Shown here: positions 46,813-56,506 of the stretch, in pieces | Position numbering within the stretch: the first letter of the stretch is position 1 | Layout of the letters: every line of letters starts with the position of its first letter | Origin: Desulforamulus profundi | GTDB taxonomy: Bacteria > Bacillota_B > Desulfotomaculia > Desulfotomaculales > Desulfotomaculaceae | DNA length: 64,000 bases | Assembly (NCBI RefSeq): GCF_002607855.1 | Contig: NZ_AWQQ01000146.1 | Span: forward strand, 9,024 to 73,023 | Direction of reading: 5' to 3' | The notes under the pieces: model-generated | Seen by the model: the letters and a program-made list of their open reading frames with translations, nothing else | Database searches by the model: none | What the model was told of the DNA's origin: nothing | Translations under genes and position numbers: made by a program

Positions 46813-47742
46813 TTAGTTCTCCTTTCCGGGTTGTTTTTGCTCAAAGCTATTTTTGTAAACGCCGGTGCTTATTTTTTCTCCCCTGCTGTTGCTGGCTTGT
46901 TTGCTGCGCCGTTTCCGAGAAAATAATTTTTGGCGGCGGCGTTGCAGTGTTTTCTTAGGATCCCATTCCACCAGGTGCAGTTTTCTTTCTTTTACATCAA
47001 AGGCTGCTACTTGGAATTCAAGTTTGTCACCCACTGCAAATGTATCCTTGGCCCGGTATGGGGCAATACCTATCAGACCAGGTTTTACTGCCACAAAAGT
47101 TGTGGTATCTCTGGTACCCACGATGGTTCCGACCACCACTTCTCCTCTTTCAAACTGCCACCTGGCCCAGGGATCGGTTGGTTCTACGGTAATGTTTTTT
47201 TCTTGTTTGTCGATGCCTGTCACTATTACATTGACTACGCTTCCCATTCGGTACTGCACGTCCAGCGGTACGCCACCGGACAGCCGTGCCTTTTCAATGG
47301 GCAGTTTGACAATAACTCCTCCGCCGATATCCAGCAGGACACTGCGTTCCCCTACCGACTTAACCACTGAACTGATTTCTTCTCCTTCTGTTACTTGGTT
47401 TATCAGTTTGTTTAAAGCAATATTTACTGCTTCTTTGCGGCTGGCTGCCACCAGGTTTTCTTTCCTGTTTACTGCAATTACTTTGACAGAGATAGGTTGT
47501 CCAATGAAGGTTTTCATGGATGTCTTGTCCGGCAGTCCTGATTCATCAGCCGGAACTAAACCGGTAATACCCGGTGCGTTATCAAATTCAATCTCCCAGG
47601 TTTCTCCCTGTCCGTTGATGTGGCGTACCCGAACCACTCTTGCTGTGATTATAGTACCGTAAGTTTTAGCTTCGTAGATGGGACCCCATACATCAAGTTC
47701 TCTTAATTCCAGTCCTTCAGGAGCCAGTTTAAAGTTTTGCAT
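46813..47742 (-). CDS. Protein with three S1-like RNA-binding repeats
   Basis: About 309 residues; start MQNFKLAPEG at 47742 behind GAAAGG. Three OB/S1-like repeats: about 30-100 (GTIITARVVRVRHIN), 110-190 (EGEEISSVVKSVGERSVLLDIGGG) and 200-275 (RGEVVVGTIVGTRDTTTFVAVKPGLIGI). The C terminus is very basic (LQRRRQKLFSRKRRSKQ). It probably binds RNA or single-stranded DNA; S1-repeat proteins of this sort accompany transfer genes in clostridial elements. Confidence 0.65.
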   Translation of the reverse strand: MQNFKLAPEGLELRELDVWGPIYEAKTYGTIITARVVRVRHINGQGETWEIEFDNAPGITGLVPADESGLPDKTSMKTFIGQPISVKVIAVNRKENLVAASRKEAVNIALNKLINQVTEGEEISSVVKSVGERSVLLDIGGGVIVKLPIEKARLSGGVPLDVQYRMGSVVNVIVTGIDKQEKNITVEPTDPWARWQFERGEVVVGTIVGTRDTTTFVAVKPGLIGIAPYRAKDTFAVGDKLEFQVAAFDVKERKLHLVEWDPKKTLQRRRQKLFSRKRRSKQASNSRGEKISTGVYKNSFEQKQPGKEN

Positions 47743-47801
47743 ATCGCTCATCCTTTCGCTTTTTGATTTTAAAAATAGATCCCGGAACAACCGGGATCTC
47801 A

Positions 47802-50072
47802 TTACCAAGGAACGTTATTTTTCTTTGGAGTATCTTGTGTATCATCAATAAAGTCTTCAATATCGCTGCCGGGATGATCTGTTCTAACTGTTTCTCCAGC
47901 ATTTTCTTGTTTTTGTTGATCATCTATAGCAGCTGTCTGTGTTGTTGTGGCTACTTGACAGCTATATTGGTCATGTTGCCTATTTTGTTGATTAAAACTT
48001 ACCTTTTCAGCAGTTTTCTTTTGGGAGAATAATAATGGTTCTGAGAACGAATTTGTTTGTTTCTCATCAAAGGAATTTTCTCCGTCAACGTCCGGTTTGC
48101 TGACATTAAAATTCCTGGCCGGTATAAATTCGTTAACTGGCAGCATACCGCATGAAATAATTTCTTTAGCTTGTGGCAGTTCTGTCCAGCCAATTTTTCT
48201 TAGAAAGGCCGGATAGCTCCACTGTAAAAGGGCAATGCAGTCTTTGGGACCAATCCTTAGTATTTCGCTTACGGTCATTAATGGCCGTTCTATTATGGTT
48301 CGTGTTTTCTTCTTTAACTCAAAGACATGTTTTATTGGGACTGTTGTATCTTCACTGGTATGCTCGGCTTCCACTGCTGCGCTGCCCAGTTTTTCGCTGA
48401 ACATTTTGGCCAGTTCACTGTCTGCCGGGGCTATACCTATCAGCATTACTGTCGGGCAGTTGCCCAGGATGGTTTTTGCTTCTTGGACACCATAGACGTA
48501 TTCCAACTGGGATGGGGTTTGCAGGATCATTTGTATGTGAATCCCTTTACTCCTGGCAGTTGAAATAATTTCCGGCAGGCCCGGTATCATACCGACATTG
48601 GCCATTTCATCCCAAATGTTGCGGACTTTGACCGGCAGTGTTTGTCCGGGACTATTAAATGCCAATTTATCCAGTCTTTTAAAGAGGAATTTATAGAATA
48701 TGGATAAAATTGGCCTTAAATAGACGCCTTCGCCGCTGGTAGGAATGATTAGAAACAGCGCTGTTTTCTTTTTGCCTATTTCATCAAGTTTTATTTCTTG
48801 TTCTGAAAGTAGTGCGGCCAGCGGGTCGGTGGTCAGGTTTTTTAATACTGCAGTGAGGTTTGATTGGGCATATCCATAGTTTTCTTTTACTACCCCGCGC
48901 CAGCGCTCATAGATGGTGGAGCTGATTTTTCCGGCTTTATATGCGTCTCTGAAACGAACCTCTAGTTTTTCTGCCGGCCAGGCAGATAAGGTCATAATAG
49001 ATCGCATATGCTGCTGTTCTATGGGGAAGTCGCCCTTTAGGAGGCCGATGAAGGCCTCCATTAGTTCCATAGCTTTTAACATAAAGTATGATTTGCTGTC
49101 GCTGGCAGCATTTCGGGACAGGGTGTCCACCATCTCTGATATTTCAGCATCGTTCTGACATTCAAGAACAGGGTTCCAGCGGTGGCTGTGTTCTGGTGTC
49201 ATAAAGTTTAACGCCCAGACATTTTCGTATCCCTTCTTTTTGAGCCATTTGGCAAAGGTTGTAAAGAGTTCTCCTTTGGGGTCAATGACTACCAGGGATT
49301 GTTCCTCGGCGGCGGCTGCTACAATATTGCTGGATACAAAACTGAATGATTTCCCTGATCCTGTCCCGCCGTAGGCAATGCAGTGAGGCGCTGTTTTAGG
49401 TGTGTTTTTCAGCACTGTGGGCATTTTTTCAAAATTGACCCGGACAATTTTCCCTTCCAGTTCGCCAATCAGGTTTCCGCCGGGAAACTTGATTTTATTT
49501 CCCGGGTTGTTTTCCGGAGAAACCGGCGGTCCAAATTCACAGAAGCTTTTAAGGTCTTTTAGTGAGGCCCATCGTGATGTACCATAGGCCGAGTTATTGA
49601 CGATTTTAAGACCGTGTATCATGTTAGAGTTGTTTTTATTTTGTTTGTGCTTTCGCAGGAATATTATTCCTCCTGCCACAGGAATTATTAAAAACAGGTT
49701 TAGCCACAGCCAGATGTTCCTTACATCCGGGTGGGTCAGTTCCCGGGCCGGTTTTTTCAGCCAGGCTATGGCTGTTTGTACAGGGTGTCCTGAAACATAG
49801 GACAGCACTTTTCCGTGGGCTTTGGCTGCCGCTATTTCTTCCGGCGTGGCCAGCGCATTTAGGGTTTTTATGCTCCAGCTGATATCGTGGATAGAAGCCG
49901 CCAGGCTGCCTATGGCCCATACGTCTGCGATAAAAAGAAGGGGTATGGCCACCGGCAGCCCGGCTGTGATGAGTACGGCTTTTTTGTGTTTTTTAACCCA
50001 GGGCGGCAGTTTTATGTCCCAGGCGCCTTTGATTGTTTTTAAGGCAGGCTTAAGTTTATCCGGCAGTCTCAA
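47802..50072 (-). CDS. Type IV coupling protein (VirD4/TraG family)
   Basis: 756 residues. N-terminal membrane segments (about 32-52 and 120-138), then an ATPase: Walker A AYGGTGSGKSFSFVSSN (about 234-250), Walker B VVIDPKGELF and the TraG motif IWDEMANVGMIPGLPEIISTARSKGI. It links the relaxosome to the transfer channel at the inner membrane. A 150-residue Gln/Asn-rich tail is unusual. Shows that the element is, or was, conjugative; no relaxase or VirB4 lies in the window. Confidence 0.9.
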   Translation of the reverse strand: MRLPDKLKPALKTIKGAWDIKLPPWVKKHKKAVLITAGLPVAIPLLFIADVWAIGSLAASIHDISWSIKTLNALATPEEIAAAKAHGKVLSYVSGHPVQTAIAWLKKPARELTHPDVRNIWLWLNLFLIIPVAGGIIFLRKHKQNKNNSNMIHGLKIVNNSAYGTSRWASLKDLKSFCEFGPPVSPENNPGNKIKFPGGNLIGELEGKIVRVNFEKMPTVLKNTPKTAPHCIAYGGTGSGKSFSFVSSNIVAAAAEEQSLVVIDPKGELFTTFAKWLKKKGYENVWALNFMTPEHSHRWNPVLECQNDAEISEMVDTLSRNAASDSKSYFMLKAMELMEAFIGLLKGDFPIEQQHMRSIMTLSAWPAEKLEVRFRDAYKAGKISSTIYERWRGVVKENYGYAQSNLTAVLKNLTTDPLAALLSEQEIKLDEIGKKKTALFLIIPTSGEGVYLRPILSIFYKFLFKRLDKLAFNSPGQTLPVKVRNIWDEMANVGMIPGLPEIISTARSKGIHIQMILQTPSQLEYVYGVQEAKTILGNCPTVMLIGIAPADSELAKMFSEKLGSAAVEAEHTSEDTTVPIKHVFELKKKTRTIIERPLMTVSEILRIGPKDCIALLQWSYPAFLRKIGWTELPQAKEIISCGMLPVNEFIPARNFNVSKPDVDGENSFDEKQTNSFSEPLLFSQKKTAEKVSFNQQNRQHDQYSCQVATTTQTAAIDDQQKQENAGETVRTDHPGSDIEDFIDDTQDTPKKNNVPW

Positions 50073-50439
50073 TCAGGGCACCTTCTTTCTGGCGTGTAAT
50101 GTCGTAAGGCACAATTCTCATGGCCAGTTGGTTGTCTACGCCCAGGGCGTCTAAAACCTCCCTGCGGACGTAGACGTAGCCTATTTCGCCCAGTTCATTC
50201 AGGTTTTCGCTAAAACGGACGCAAGCATCGTATTCTTTGTTGATTTTCAAAGAGGTAATATATCCGCCCGGGGGCAGGTATTTTTTGTCGGTATCCAGTT
50301 GGACAAGAATTTCATCCACAATTCCGAGCCTGTTTTTAAGTTGATGGGGAATGTAAATTCTCCCGATTCTGTTCATGCCTTCGGTGAATACTGTTTTGTT
50401 GGGTGTTTTCTTGCAGTACCTCATGTAGAAGCTGTACAT
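50056..50439 (-). CDS. AbrB/SpoVT-like DNA-binding protein
   Basis: 127 residues with two swapped-hairpin-like repeats: MNRIGRIYIPHQLKNRLGI (about 22-40) and LGEIGYVYVRREVLDALGV (about 83-101). AbrB-type proteins bind DNA as dimers. Located between topB and the coupling protein, overlapping the latter by 17 bases, so it may regulate the transfer operon. AGGAGATGA site ahead of ATG 50439. Confidence 0.6.
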   Translation of the reverse strand: MYSFYMRYCKKTPNKTVFTEGMNRIGRIYIPHQLKNRLGIVDEILVQLDTDKKYLPPGGYITSLKINKEYDACVRFSENLNELGEIGYVYVRREVLDALGVDNQLAMRIVPYDITRQKEGALIETAG

Positions 50440-50456
50440 GGGTTCATCTCCTTCCT

Positions 50457-52871
50457 TTAGTTTTTCCGGGTGAACTCAAATTCTACTTTACCGTTACTAA
50501 TAACCAGGGCGGCTTCAAATTCCTTGCCGGCTTTACTTTTGAATCCTTTCAAAACGCCAGTGCGGCCTTTAGCCAGCAGTTCCCTGGCAGCGGTAATGCC
50601 GATTTTCTTCCCCGAGATTTCCTTCCAGATGGTGAATTTACAGCCCTCTTGATAACCGGTGCATGCAAAGCCTCGGCTGTTTTCAAGCACGTCTCTGCCG
50701 CAGATAGGGCATTTACCCAGGGAGTTGCTGCCGGCTTCACTCTTCCGGCCGGTATTGTCCGTTGATTGGGACCTGTCCGGAAAAGTGAACTCGATCTTTC
50801 CGCCTTCCCCAAGAACCAGCACTGCGTCAAAGCTCTTGCCGGATTTCCCCTTAAATCCTTTAATGATTCCTGTTTTGCCCTTGGACAACAGGTCACCGGC
50901 TTGTTTTGGGGTGATCTTTTTACCTGCTATTTCCTTCCAGATGGTGAATTTACAACCTTCTTGATAACCGGAACACCCGTAACCCTTTGATGTTTCTACC
51001 ACATCCCGGCCGCACAGCGGGCAGCTGCCAAGAGCTTTCTTTTCCACAGCAATACCTGCGGCTGTCTCCTGATTCCGGGCCAGTTCTACCAGTTCCCTGG
51101 TGTATTCACAGATGCTCTTCATCCATGCCATGGTGTTTTCTTGTCCCTGCTCAATCCGCCGCAGGACTTCTTCCCAGTTTGCGGTCATTTCTACCGATTT
51201 CAGCTGCTCCGGCACCAGATCAATCAGGGTCATACCTTTAGGTGTAGGGACCAGGGATTTCTTTTCTCTGACCAGATAGCCTACTTTTATCAGTCTTTCA
51301 ATAATGGCGGCCCTAGTGGCAGGTGTTCCAATGCCACCGGCCTCCTTCAGTACCTCGGCCATTTCCCTGTCCTCTGTAAACCGGCCGGCGCTTTCCATAG
51401 CCGCCAGCAGTGTAGCTTCTGTGAATCGCTTGGGCGGTTTGGTCTGCTTTTCCACCGGCTCCGCCCTGGATACCACAACGTTTTCCCCTTGACTTAGAGG
51501 CGGCAGGTTCTGGTCTTCCTGCTCTTCATCGTCTTCTTTTTGCTCCTGTTTACCACGCCACAGGACTTTCCAGCCGGCAGCCAGCTCCACTTTACCCTTA
51601 GAGCCGAAATTTTCACCGGCTGCCTGGGTGACAACTTCGGTTACGGCATACCTGGCCTCAGGGTAGAAAATGCTTATAAACCGCCGCACCACCAGGTCAT
51701 ATATTTTTTCTTCTTGATCGTTCAACCGCACTTCGGCCGGGTTTCTGTCGGTGGGGATAATGGCATGGTGGTCGGTTATTTTGGCATCGTCCACGTATCT
51801 TTTATTCAGGACCGGTACTTCTGCAGGGATAAAACCTTTATAGCCCGGCAGGTTTTGCAGTGCTGATAAACGTCCGGCTAAGGTTGCAACCATGGCAGTA
51901 GACAGGTGACGGCTGTCGGTACGGGGATAGGTAAGAAGTTTGTGCTTTTCATACAGGGCCTGGGCAATATCCAGTGTCTGCTGGGCTGTATAGCCGTACC
52001 GCCGGTTGGCTTCTTTTTGCAGGTCGTTAAGGTTAAATAAAAAAGGCGGCTGTTCTTTGGCCTCCTTCTGCATTAACGTTATGATTTTCCCTACGCCTTC
52101 ACGGGCAACTTTGTCTGCCAGTGTTTTGGCAGCCTGGGAGCTGATGAGTTTGCAGGTTTCGCCAGCTTTTGTGAACCATTTGCCCCGGTAGGTTCCTCCG
52201 TTGGCCTTAAATACTGCATATACTTCCCAGTACGGCTTTGACACAAAGTTTTGTATTTCCCTTTCCCTGCTGACCACCAGGTTTAGGGTTGGGGTCTGCA
52301 CCCGCCCCACCGACAGTACGGTGTTGTGCCGTACTGAAAAGGCCCTGGTGCCGTTGATCCCTACCAGCCAGTCCGCCTGGCTGCGGGCTTCGGCGGCTGC
52401 TGCCAGGTTGTTGTATTCTCTGCCGTCCCGCAAGGCAGTAAAGGCGGCTTTTACCGCCGACGGCGTTGTTTCTGACAGCCACAGTCTTTTGATTGGCTTC
52501 CGGCAGTTACAGTAGCGGTAGATCCGGCGGAAGATAAGTTCCCCTTCTCTTCCGGCATCGCAGGCATTGATTACTTGACTCACTTCCGGTGAGTTAAGCA
52601 GTTTTTTCAGTACCCGCAGCTGTTTGGCAGATGAGCCGCCGATTTCTGTAAGTTTGAAGGTGTCAGGTATAATGGGCAGGGTTTCTAAAGCCCATTTGGT
52701 AAGGGCCGGGTCGTATTCGGACGGGTCAGCCAGTTCCACCAGGTGGCCAAAGGCCCAGGAAATCAGGTATTCATTGTTTTCCAGGTAGCCGTCCTTGCTT
52801 TCGAATCTGCCTAAAACTGAGGCAATATCTTTTGCTACGGATGGTTTCTCGGTTATTACTAAGGTTTTCAA
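50457..52871 (-). CDS. topB: DNA topoisomerase III (type IA)
   Basis: 804 residues from a TTG start (AGGAGG site, 9 bases). Toprim domain (VITEKPSVAKDIA; NACDAGREGELIFRRIY), catalytic Tyr in LLTYPRTDSRHLS (about residue 328), SVGRVQTPTL. Two C-terminal zinc-ribbon plus Topo_C repeats (LGSCPLCGRDVVET..., LGKCPICGRDVLEN...). Decatenates replicated DNA; plasmids and conjugative elements often encode a TopB. Confidence 0.95.
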   Translation of the reverse strand: MKTLVITEKPSVAKDIASVLGRFESKDGYLENNEYLISWAFGHLVELADPSEYDPALTKWALETLPIIPDTFKLTEIGGSSAKQLRVLKKLLNSPEVSQVINACDAGREGELIFRRIYRYCNCRKPIKRLWLSETTPSAVKAAFTALRDGREYNNLAAAAEARSQADWLVGINGTRAFSVRHNTVLSVGRVQTPTLNLVVSREREIQNFVSKPYWEVYAVFKANGGTYRGKWFTKAGETCKLISSQAAKTLADKVAREGVGKIITLMQKEAKEQPPFLFNLNDLQKEANRRYGYTAQQTLDIAQALYEKHKLLTYPRTDSRHLSTAMVATLAGRLSALQNLPGYKGFIPAEVPVLNKRYVDDAKITDHHAIIPTDRNPAEVRLNDQEEKIYDLVVRRFISIFYPEARYAVTEVVTQAAGENFGSKGKVELAAGWKVLWRGKQEQKEDDEEQEDQNLPPLSQGENVVVSRAEPVEKQTKPPKRFTEATLLAAMESAGRFTEDREMAEVLKEAGGIGTPATRAAIIERLIKVGYLVREKKSLVPTPKGMTLIDLVPEQLKSVEMTANWEEVLRRIEQGQENTMAWMKSICEYTRELVELARNQETAAGIAVEKKALGSCPLCGRDVVETSKGYGCSGYQEGCKFTIWKEIAGKKITPKQAGDLLSKGKTGIIKGFKGKSGKSFDAVLVLGEGGKIEFTFPDRSQSTDNTGRKSEAGSNSLGKCPICGRDVLENSRGFACTGYQEGCKFTIWKEISGKKIGITAARELLAKGRTGVLKGFKSKAGKEFEAALVISNGKVEFEFTRKN

Positions 52872-52906
52872 GTAATCGCACCTCCTGTTATTGTTTTTAT
52901 ACTTCA

Positions 52907-52951
52907 GCCGCCAGGAAAACCCTGGACTATAGTCCGGGGATGAAAGGCGGC
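52907..52951 (+). repeat. Left end hairpin of the IS200/IS605 element
   Basis: A nested hairpin: outer arms GCCGCC (52907) and GGCGGC (52946), inner arms CCCTGGACT and AGTCCGGGG around AT. It stands about 50 bases before tnpA, where the TnpA dimer binds the left end. Confidence 0.7.
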
Positions 52952-53002
52952 TTGGTTTTTAAAATATTGAGTATTTTCTTTTGAATATGGTAAATTTTAG
53001 GT

Positions 53003-53404
53003 ATGGATAAGGTTGAATCAACAAGACATTCACGATACCATATTAACTATCACATAGTATGGATACCCAAGTACCGGCGCAAGGTATTAGTCGGGCATGT
53101 GGCATCCAGGGCAGAAGAAATTCTTCGGCAGATAGCAAAGGCAATGGCGTGGGAAATTGTTGCCCTTGAGGTAATGCCAGACCACGTCCACTTGTTTGTA
53201 TCTGTACCCCCAAAGTTTAGCCCGGCTGATATTGTAAAACGCTTTAAAGGTGTTTCAGCCCGGCAGCTGCTGTTAAAATTTCCGGAGTTAGTAAAAAGGA
53301 CCGGTCAGGGAACTCTGTGGGCACCATCCTACTATGTAGGAACAGCCGGTACTGTGTCGGCTGAAATAATCAAACGATACATCGAGGAATGCCAGGATCA
53401 TTGA
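53003..53404 (+). CDS. tnpA: IS200/IS605 transposase TnpA (Y1 HUH)
   Basis: 133 residues, full length. HUH motif in PDHVHLFVSVPP (about residues 57-68) and the catalytic Tyr in EIIKRYIEECQ. It cuts and rejoins single-stranded DNA at the hairpin ends. Plus strand, opposite to the host operon. Followed by tnpB after 9 bases. Confidence 0.95.
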   Translation: MDKVESTRHSRYHINYHIVWIPKYRRKVLVGHVASRAEEILRQIAKAMAWEIVALEVMPDHVHLFVSVPPKFSPADIVKRFKGVSARQLLLKFPELVKRTGQGTLWAPSYYVGTAGTVSAEIIKRYIEECQDH

Positions 53405-53413
53405 GGTGTCACT

Positions 53414-54489
53414 ATGCTTAAAACCTACAAGTACCGGCTCTATCCAACTAAAGAACAATCCCGAAAAATGCACGAAACCTGCTTCCTGTGCAGTCTGGTG
53501 TATAACCAGTTTTTAGAGGAACGCCGGGAAGCCTGGGAAATATTCGGGGTTAGCCTTAGCTGCTATGAGCAAATAAAAGCTTTACCTATCAAGAAAGAAG
53601 ATGACCCACGGCTTAAACAAGTTTTTTCACAGGTACTTCAGGATGTGGCCCGGCGAGTTGATAAGACGTATCAGGCTTTCTTCCGTAGGGTGAAGGCCGG
53701 GGAAACTCCAGGATACCCAAGATTCAAACCGGCCCGTAGATATAACAGCTTCACCTATCCGCAATCTGGCTTCAACCTGGATAGAAATAAACTTACACTA
53801 TCAAAGATAGGCCAGGTCAAAATTAAATTGCACCGTCCTCTGGACGGTAAGGTAAAAACTCTAACCATTCGGCGGCAAAACGGTAAGTGGTATGCCTGCT
53901 TTTCAGTAGAGATTGATGCACTGCCATTACCACCTACCGGACTAATCTGTGGAATAGACATGGGCTTAGAGAAATTCCTTACTACCTCAGACGGAGAAAT
54001 GTTTGATAATCCCCGGCAATTACGTAAGGTAGAAAAGAAACTAAAGCAGCACCAACGCCGGGTATCCCGCAGGAAGAAAGGTTCCAACCGCTGGAAGAAA
54101 GCTGTCCGGGATCTGGCCCGGTGCCACGAAAAGGTGGCTAACCAGCGCCGGGACCTGCATCATAAGGTGGCCCGGTCTTTAGTTGATCGGTACGATTTAA
54201 TTGCCATTGAAAACCTGCAGGTTAAGAATATGACCCAAAACCACCACCTGGCTAAGAGCATTGCTGATGCCGGTTGGGGTAACTTTAGATTAATCCTGAC
54301 GAGCAAGGCTGAGAGTGCGGCTGCAGGGTAGTTGAAGTTGATCCCAAGCAAACATCACAACTATGCTCCCGGTGTGGCGCCGAAGTAAAAAAACAACTAT
54401 CCCAAAGGTGGCACCACTGCCCGGTTTGTGGACTGTCTATAGACCGGGATGTAAATGCTGCCATTAATATTTTGAAACGAGCAGTATAA
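53414..54489 (+). CDS. tnpB: TnpB RNA-guided nuclease, one apparent frameshift
   Basis: About 357 residues. N-terminal helix-turn-helix (MLKTYKYRLYPTKEQ), WED/REC part, RuvC with Asp in GIDMGLEKFLTTSDG (about 180) and Glu in IAIENLQVKNM, then, after adding one base near 54321 (GCGG to GCGGG), the zinc ribbon CSRCGAE...CPVCG and the last RuvC Asp in DRDVNAAINI. TnpB cuts DNA next to the element using the omega RNA from its own 3-prime end and favours element retention. Confidence 0.92.
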
Positions 54490-54600
54490 CTACCGTAAAA
54501 ATTAGGGCCCGGACGGGGCCTTCGGGGACAGGCGGCGGTAGCAGCTGGATGAACCGAGAAGCCTCACGTTTCAACGTAGGGAGTCGTCACGAGACTTAGG
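54340..54600 (+). ncRNA. Omega RNA / right end of the IS605 element
   Basis: The end of tnpB continues into GC-rich hairpins (GGCCCGGACGGGGCC, 54506 on; AGGCGGCGGTAGC) and a terminal block GAAGCCTCACGTTTCAACGTAGGGAGTCG (split by my reading at 54568-54598), typical for IS605 right ends. By known TnpB biology this RNA is the guide scaffold, with the guide lying just past the right end, i.e. near 54600. The exact end is my estimate. Confidence 0.6.
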
Positions 54601-54603
54601 TGT

Positions 54604-55119
54604 CTAACCGGTCTCCAACATCAACCGTTCCGCTACGCCGTTAATCAACTGGCGTATATCAGCAGGCATGATGGCCATTTCCCTTTCCCGGGCGGCGTAC
54701 TGCTCATAGGCCATGCGGAATTGGCCCCGAAGCACCTCTGGTTCCTCACAGGCACACATTTCGCGCCAGCCAAAACGTTTTACTACGGCGGCAGTAGCCG
54801 GGGACATCGAGGCCAAGGCCTCATCCGGCCGGTAGTAGCCATATAACCTCATGGCTCTGGTTACTTCGCCCCAAGCTTCGGACGCACTGGGCAGTCTTGG
54901 AGTAGTCAGTTCTACAGCTGCTGCCCTGATTTTTCCCACCGCCGGCAGGCATAAAATCTCCTGTTCAGCTAATACTTTTTTGACGGCAGCTTTAGCAATT
55001 TCGTAGGGTATATCGTTTAACAGGTCGTGCCAGGCTTCAATGGTCCCCTGCCGAATGTCGATATTGGGATATACCGCCGTGATGTAGCTTAACAGTTTAG
55101 CTGTTTCTGTTTTAGTCAA
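54604..55119 (-). CDS. Helicase-loader / G39P-like replication protein
   Basis: 171 residues. TKTETAKLLSYITAVYPN followed by WHDLLNDIPYEIAKAAVKKVL fits the G39P type (phage helicase loader and inhibitor) and related plasmid proteins; the C-terminal half has FRMAYEQYAAREREMA. Overlaps the replication initiator by 8 bases, so initiator and loader form one operon. Confidence 0.65.
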   Translation of the reverse strand: MTKTETAKLLSYITAVYPNIDIRQGTIEAWHDLLNDIPYEIAKAAVKKVLAEQEILCLPAVGKIRAAAVELTTPRLPSASEAWGEVTRAMRLYGYYRPDEALASMSPATAAVVKRFGWREMCACEEPEVLRGQFRMAYEQYAAREREMAIMPADIRQLINGVAERLMLETG

Positions 55120-56506
55120 TGGAGCAGCCCTCCTCTTCTTGTAGGTATTTTCTCAATACATGCCAGGCTTTCGGCACATTATCCCCAGCAGTTTTAAGTG
55201 CTTTTTCCAACCAGTCATCACTATGGTTTTCTTCGCAAGAATGTTCCTCCTCAAGATATCTTTTGATTGTGTGCCATGCTTTAGGTACATTCAGTTGTGT
55301 TTCCACAGCAGGGTTTATCCAGTCCTCATAAGGTTTATTGGGGCCCAGGAAAGTTGCCGGGTGTTTGATGTATTTGGGTTCGGTACCGTGTGTCAAGCAG
55401 TACTCCCGGTAGTTTTGGGCAGCCAGTATCAGATCCCCGGGGTTAACGCCTTCTTTTAATCTGGCTTGAAAAGCTTTAAATGCTTTTCGTTTTTCGATTT
55501 TACGGGGATATTCGGCATAGAATTCTTCAAATTCTTGGGTATATGTGTTGTTAACCGGGTTATTATCTTTTCTGATCTCTTCGGGTTTATTAATATAGGC
55601 AGGAATGTCTTGCGGCATATCTGTTTTTTCTGGCGTCAGTTTGGCAATAACAGCCTCTTCCTGCATCACGGTGTTGATAACCGCCTTTAAAAGACCGAAA
55701 TAACTGTGTTTGATATTGCCCTGCTTTTGTTGTTGATTGGTCCTGCGGATTGCTTCAAAGACTTGTTCCGGTGTGGCTCCGGTTTCTGCGCAGAGTTGGT
55801 CTATGATAATTTGTTCCGGGTCGCTATCGGCTACCTCCAGTTGTTTGTCTTGAGCAATCTCTGCGCAATTTTGGTGCGACATATTATATCTATCTATCCA
55901 TCTATCATATATGGGTATTGTTATCTGGGTATTGTTAGAGTCAACTGGCTTTACTACGTCGTCAAATGGCTTTACCACGTGGTAAAGCTGTTTTACCACC
56001 CCCCCGCCTGTTTCAGGTGGGTTTTCGGTAATATTTTTTACCGGTAGTAAAGCAGTTTTACTACCCCCCATTTCTAAACCTGTTTGTTTTTTTACCGGTG
56101 GTAAAGTAGCTTTACCACCCCCTTCTTCCTCTGGTTCAGTCTTTACCGGTGGTAAAACTGTTTTACTACCATCATCTGTTTTTGGAGGGTCCAATAGGGC
56201 ATAGACAGTGCTTTCATGTTCCTGGTTAGGTCTGATGCGGATTGTTTTTTGTATCCAGCCTTTTTCTTCCAGTTCGTTTATTGCTTTTATTACGGTTGGT
56301 TTGCTTATTCCGCAGCATTTGGCAATGTAGTTTAGTGACGGCCATGATTGACGATCTCCGTTGGCACAACGAGCTAAAAATAACCTCACAAGTTTTGCTT
56401 TGTCTGAAAGGTCAGAGGAAAACACATCGTTATAGTCCCAAAACCAATTTTTACGGCGGTTGTCGTTTAAGTAGATTTTGGGTTCTGTAATTTGAACATC
56501 GGGCAT
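55112..56506 (-). CDS. Replication initiator with winged helix and internal repeats
   Basis: About 465 residues from MPDVQITEPKIYLN (56506, GGAGGGAT site). Winged-helix domain (about 28-95) with RSWPSLNYIAKCCGISKPTVIKAINELEEKGWI. Residues about 110-190 are built of four repeats around GGSKTxLPPVK. The C-terminal part has FYAEYPRKIEKRKAFKAF and paired VPKAWH repeats. The overall layout, DnaD/lambda-O-like, with iterons inside the gene, fits a replication initiator. Confidence 0.7.
   Translation of the reverse strand: MPDVQITEPKIYLNDNRRKNWFWDYNDVFSSDLSDKAKLVRLFLARCANGDRQSWPSLNYIAKCCGISKPTVIKAINELEEKGWIQKTIRIRPNQEHESTVYALLDPPKTDDGSKTVLPPVKTEPEEEGGGKATLPPVKKQTGLEMGGSKTALLPVKNITENPPETGGGVVKQLYHVVKPFDDVVKPVDSNNTQITIPIYDRWIDRYNMSHQNCAEIAQDKQLEVADSDPEQIIIDQLCAETGATPEQVFEAIRRTNQQQKQGNIKHSYFGLLKAVINTVMQEEAVIAKLTPEKTDMPQDIPAYINKPEEIRKDNNPVNNTYTQEFEEFYAEYPRKIEKRKAFKAFQARLKEGVNPGDLILAAQNYREYCLTHGTEPKYIKHPATFLGPNKPYEDWINPAVETQLNVPKAWHTIKRYLEEEHSCEENHSDDWLEKALKTAGDNVPKAWHVLRKYLQEEEGCSID
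55966..56170. repeat. Iterons inside the initiator gene, putative origin
   Basis: Four units of about 29 bases at 55970, 56038, 56091 and 56142 share TTTACC, GGTAAA and TTTTACCACC-type blocks (variants with CTACC). Each unit has three half-sites of GTAAA/TTTAC in alternating orientation. They encode the GGxKTxLPPVK peptide repeats, so DNA and protein constraints overlap. As in phage lambda O, an origin within the initiator gene is likely. Confidence 0.65.
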
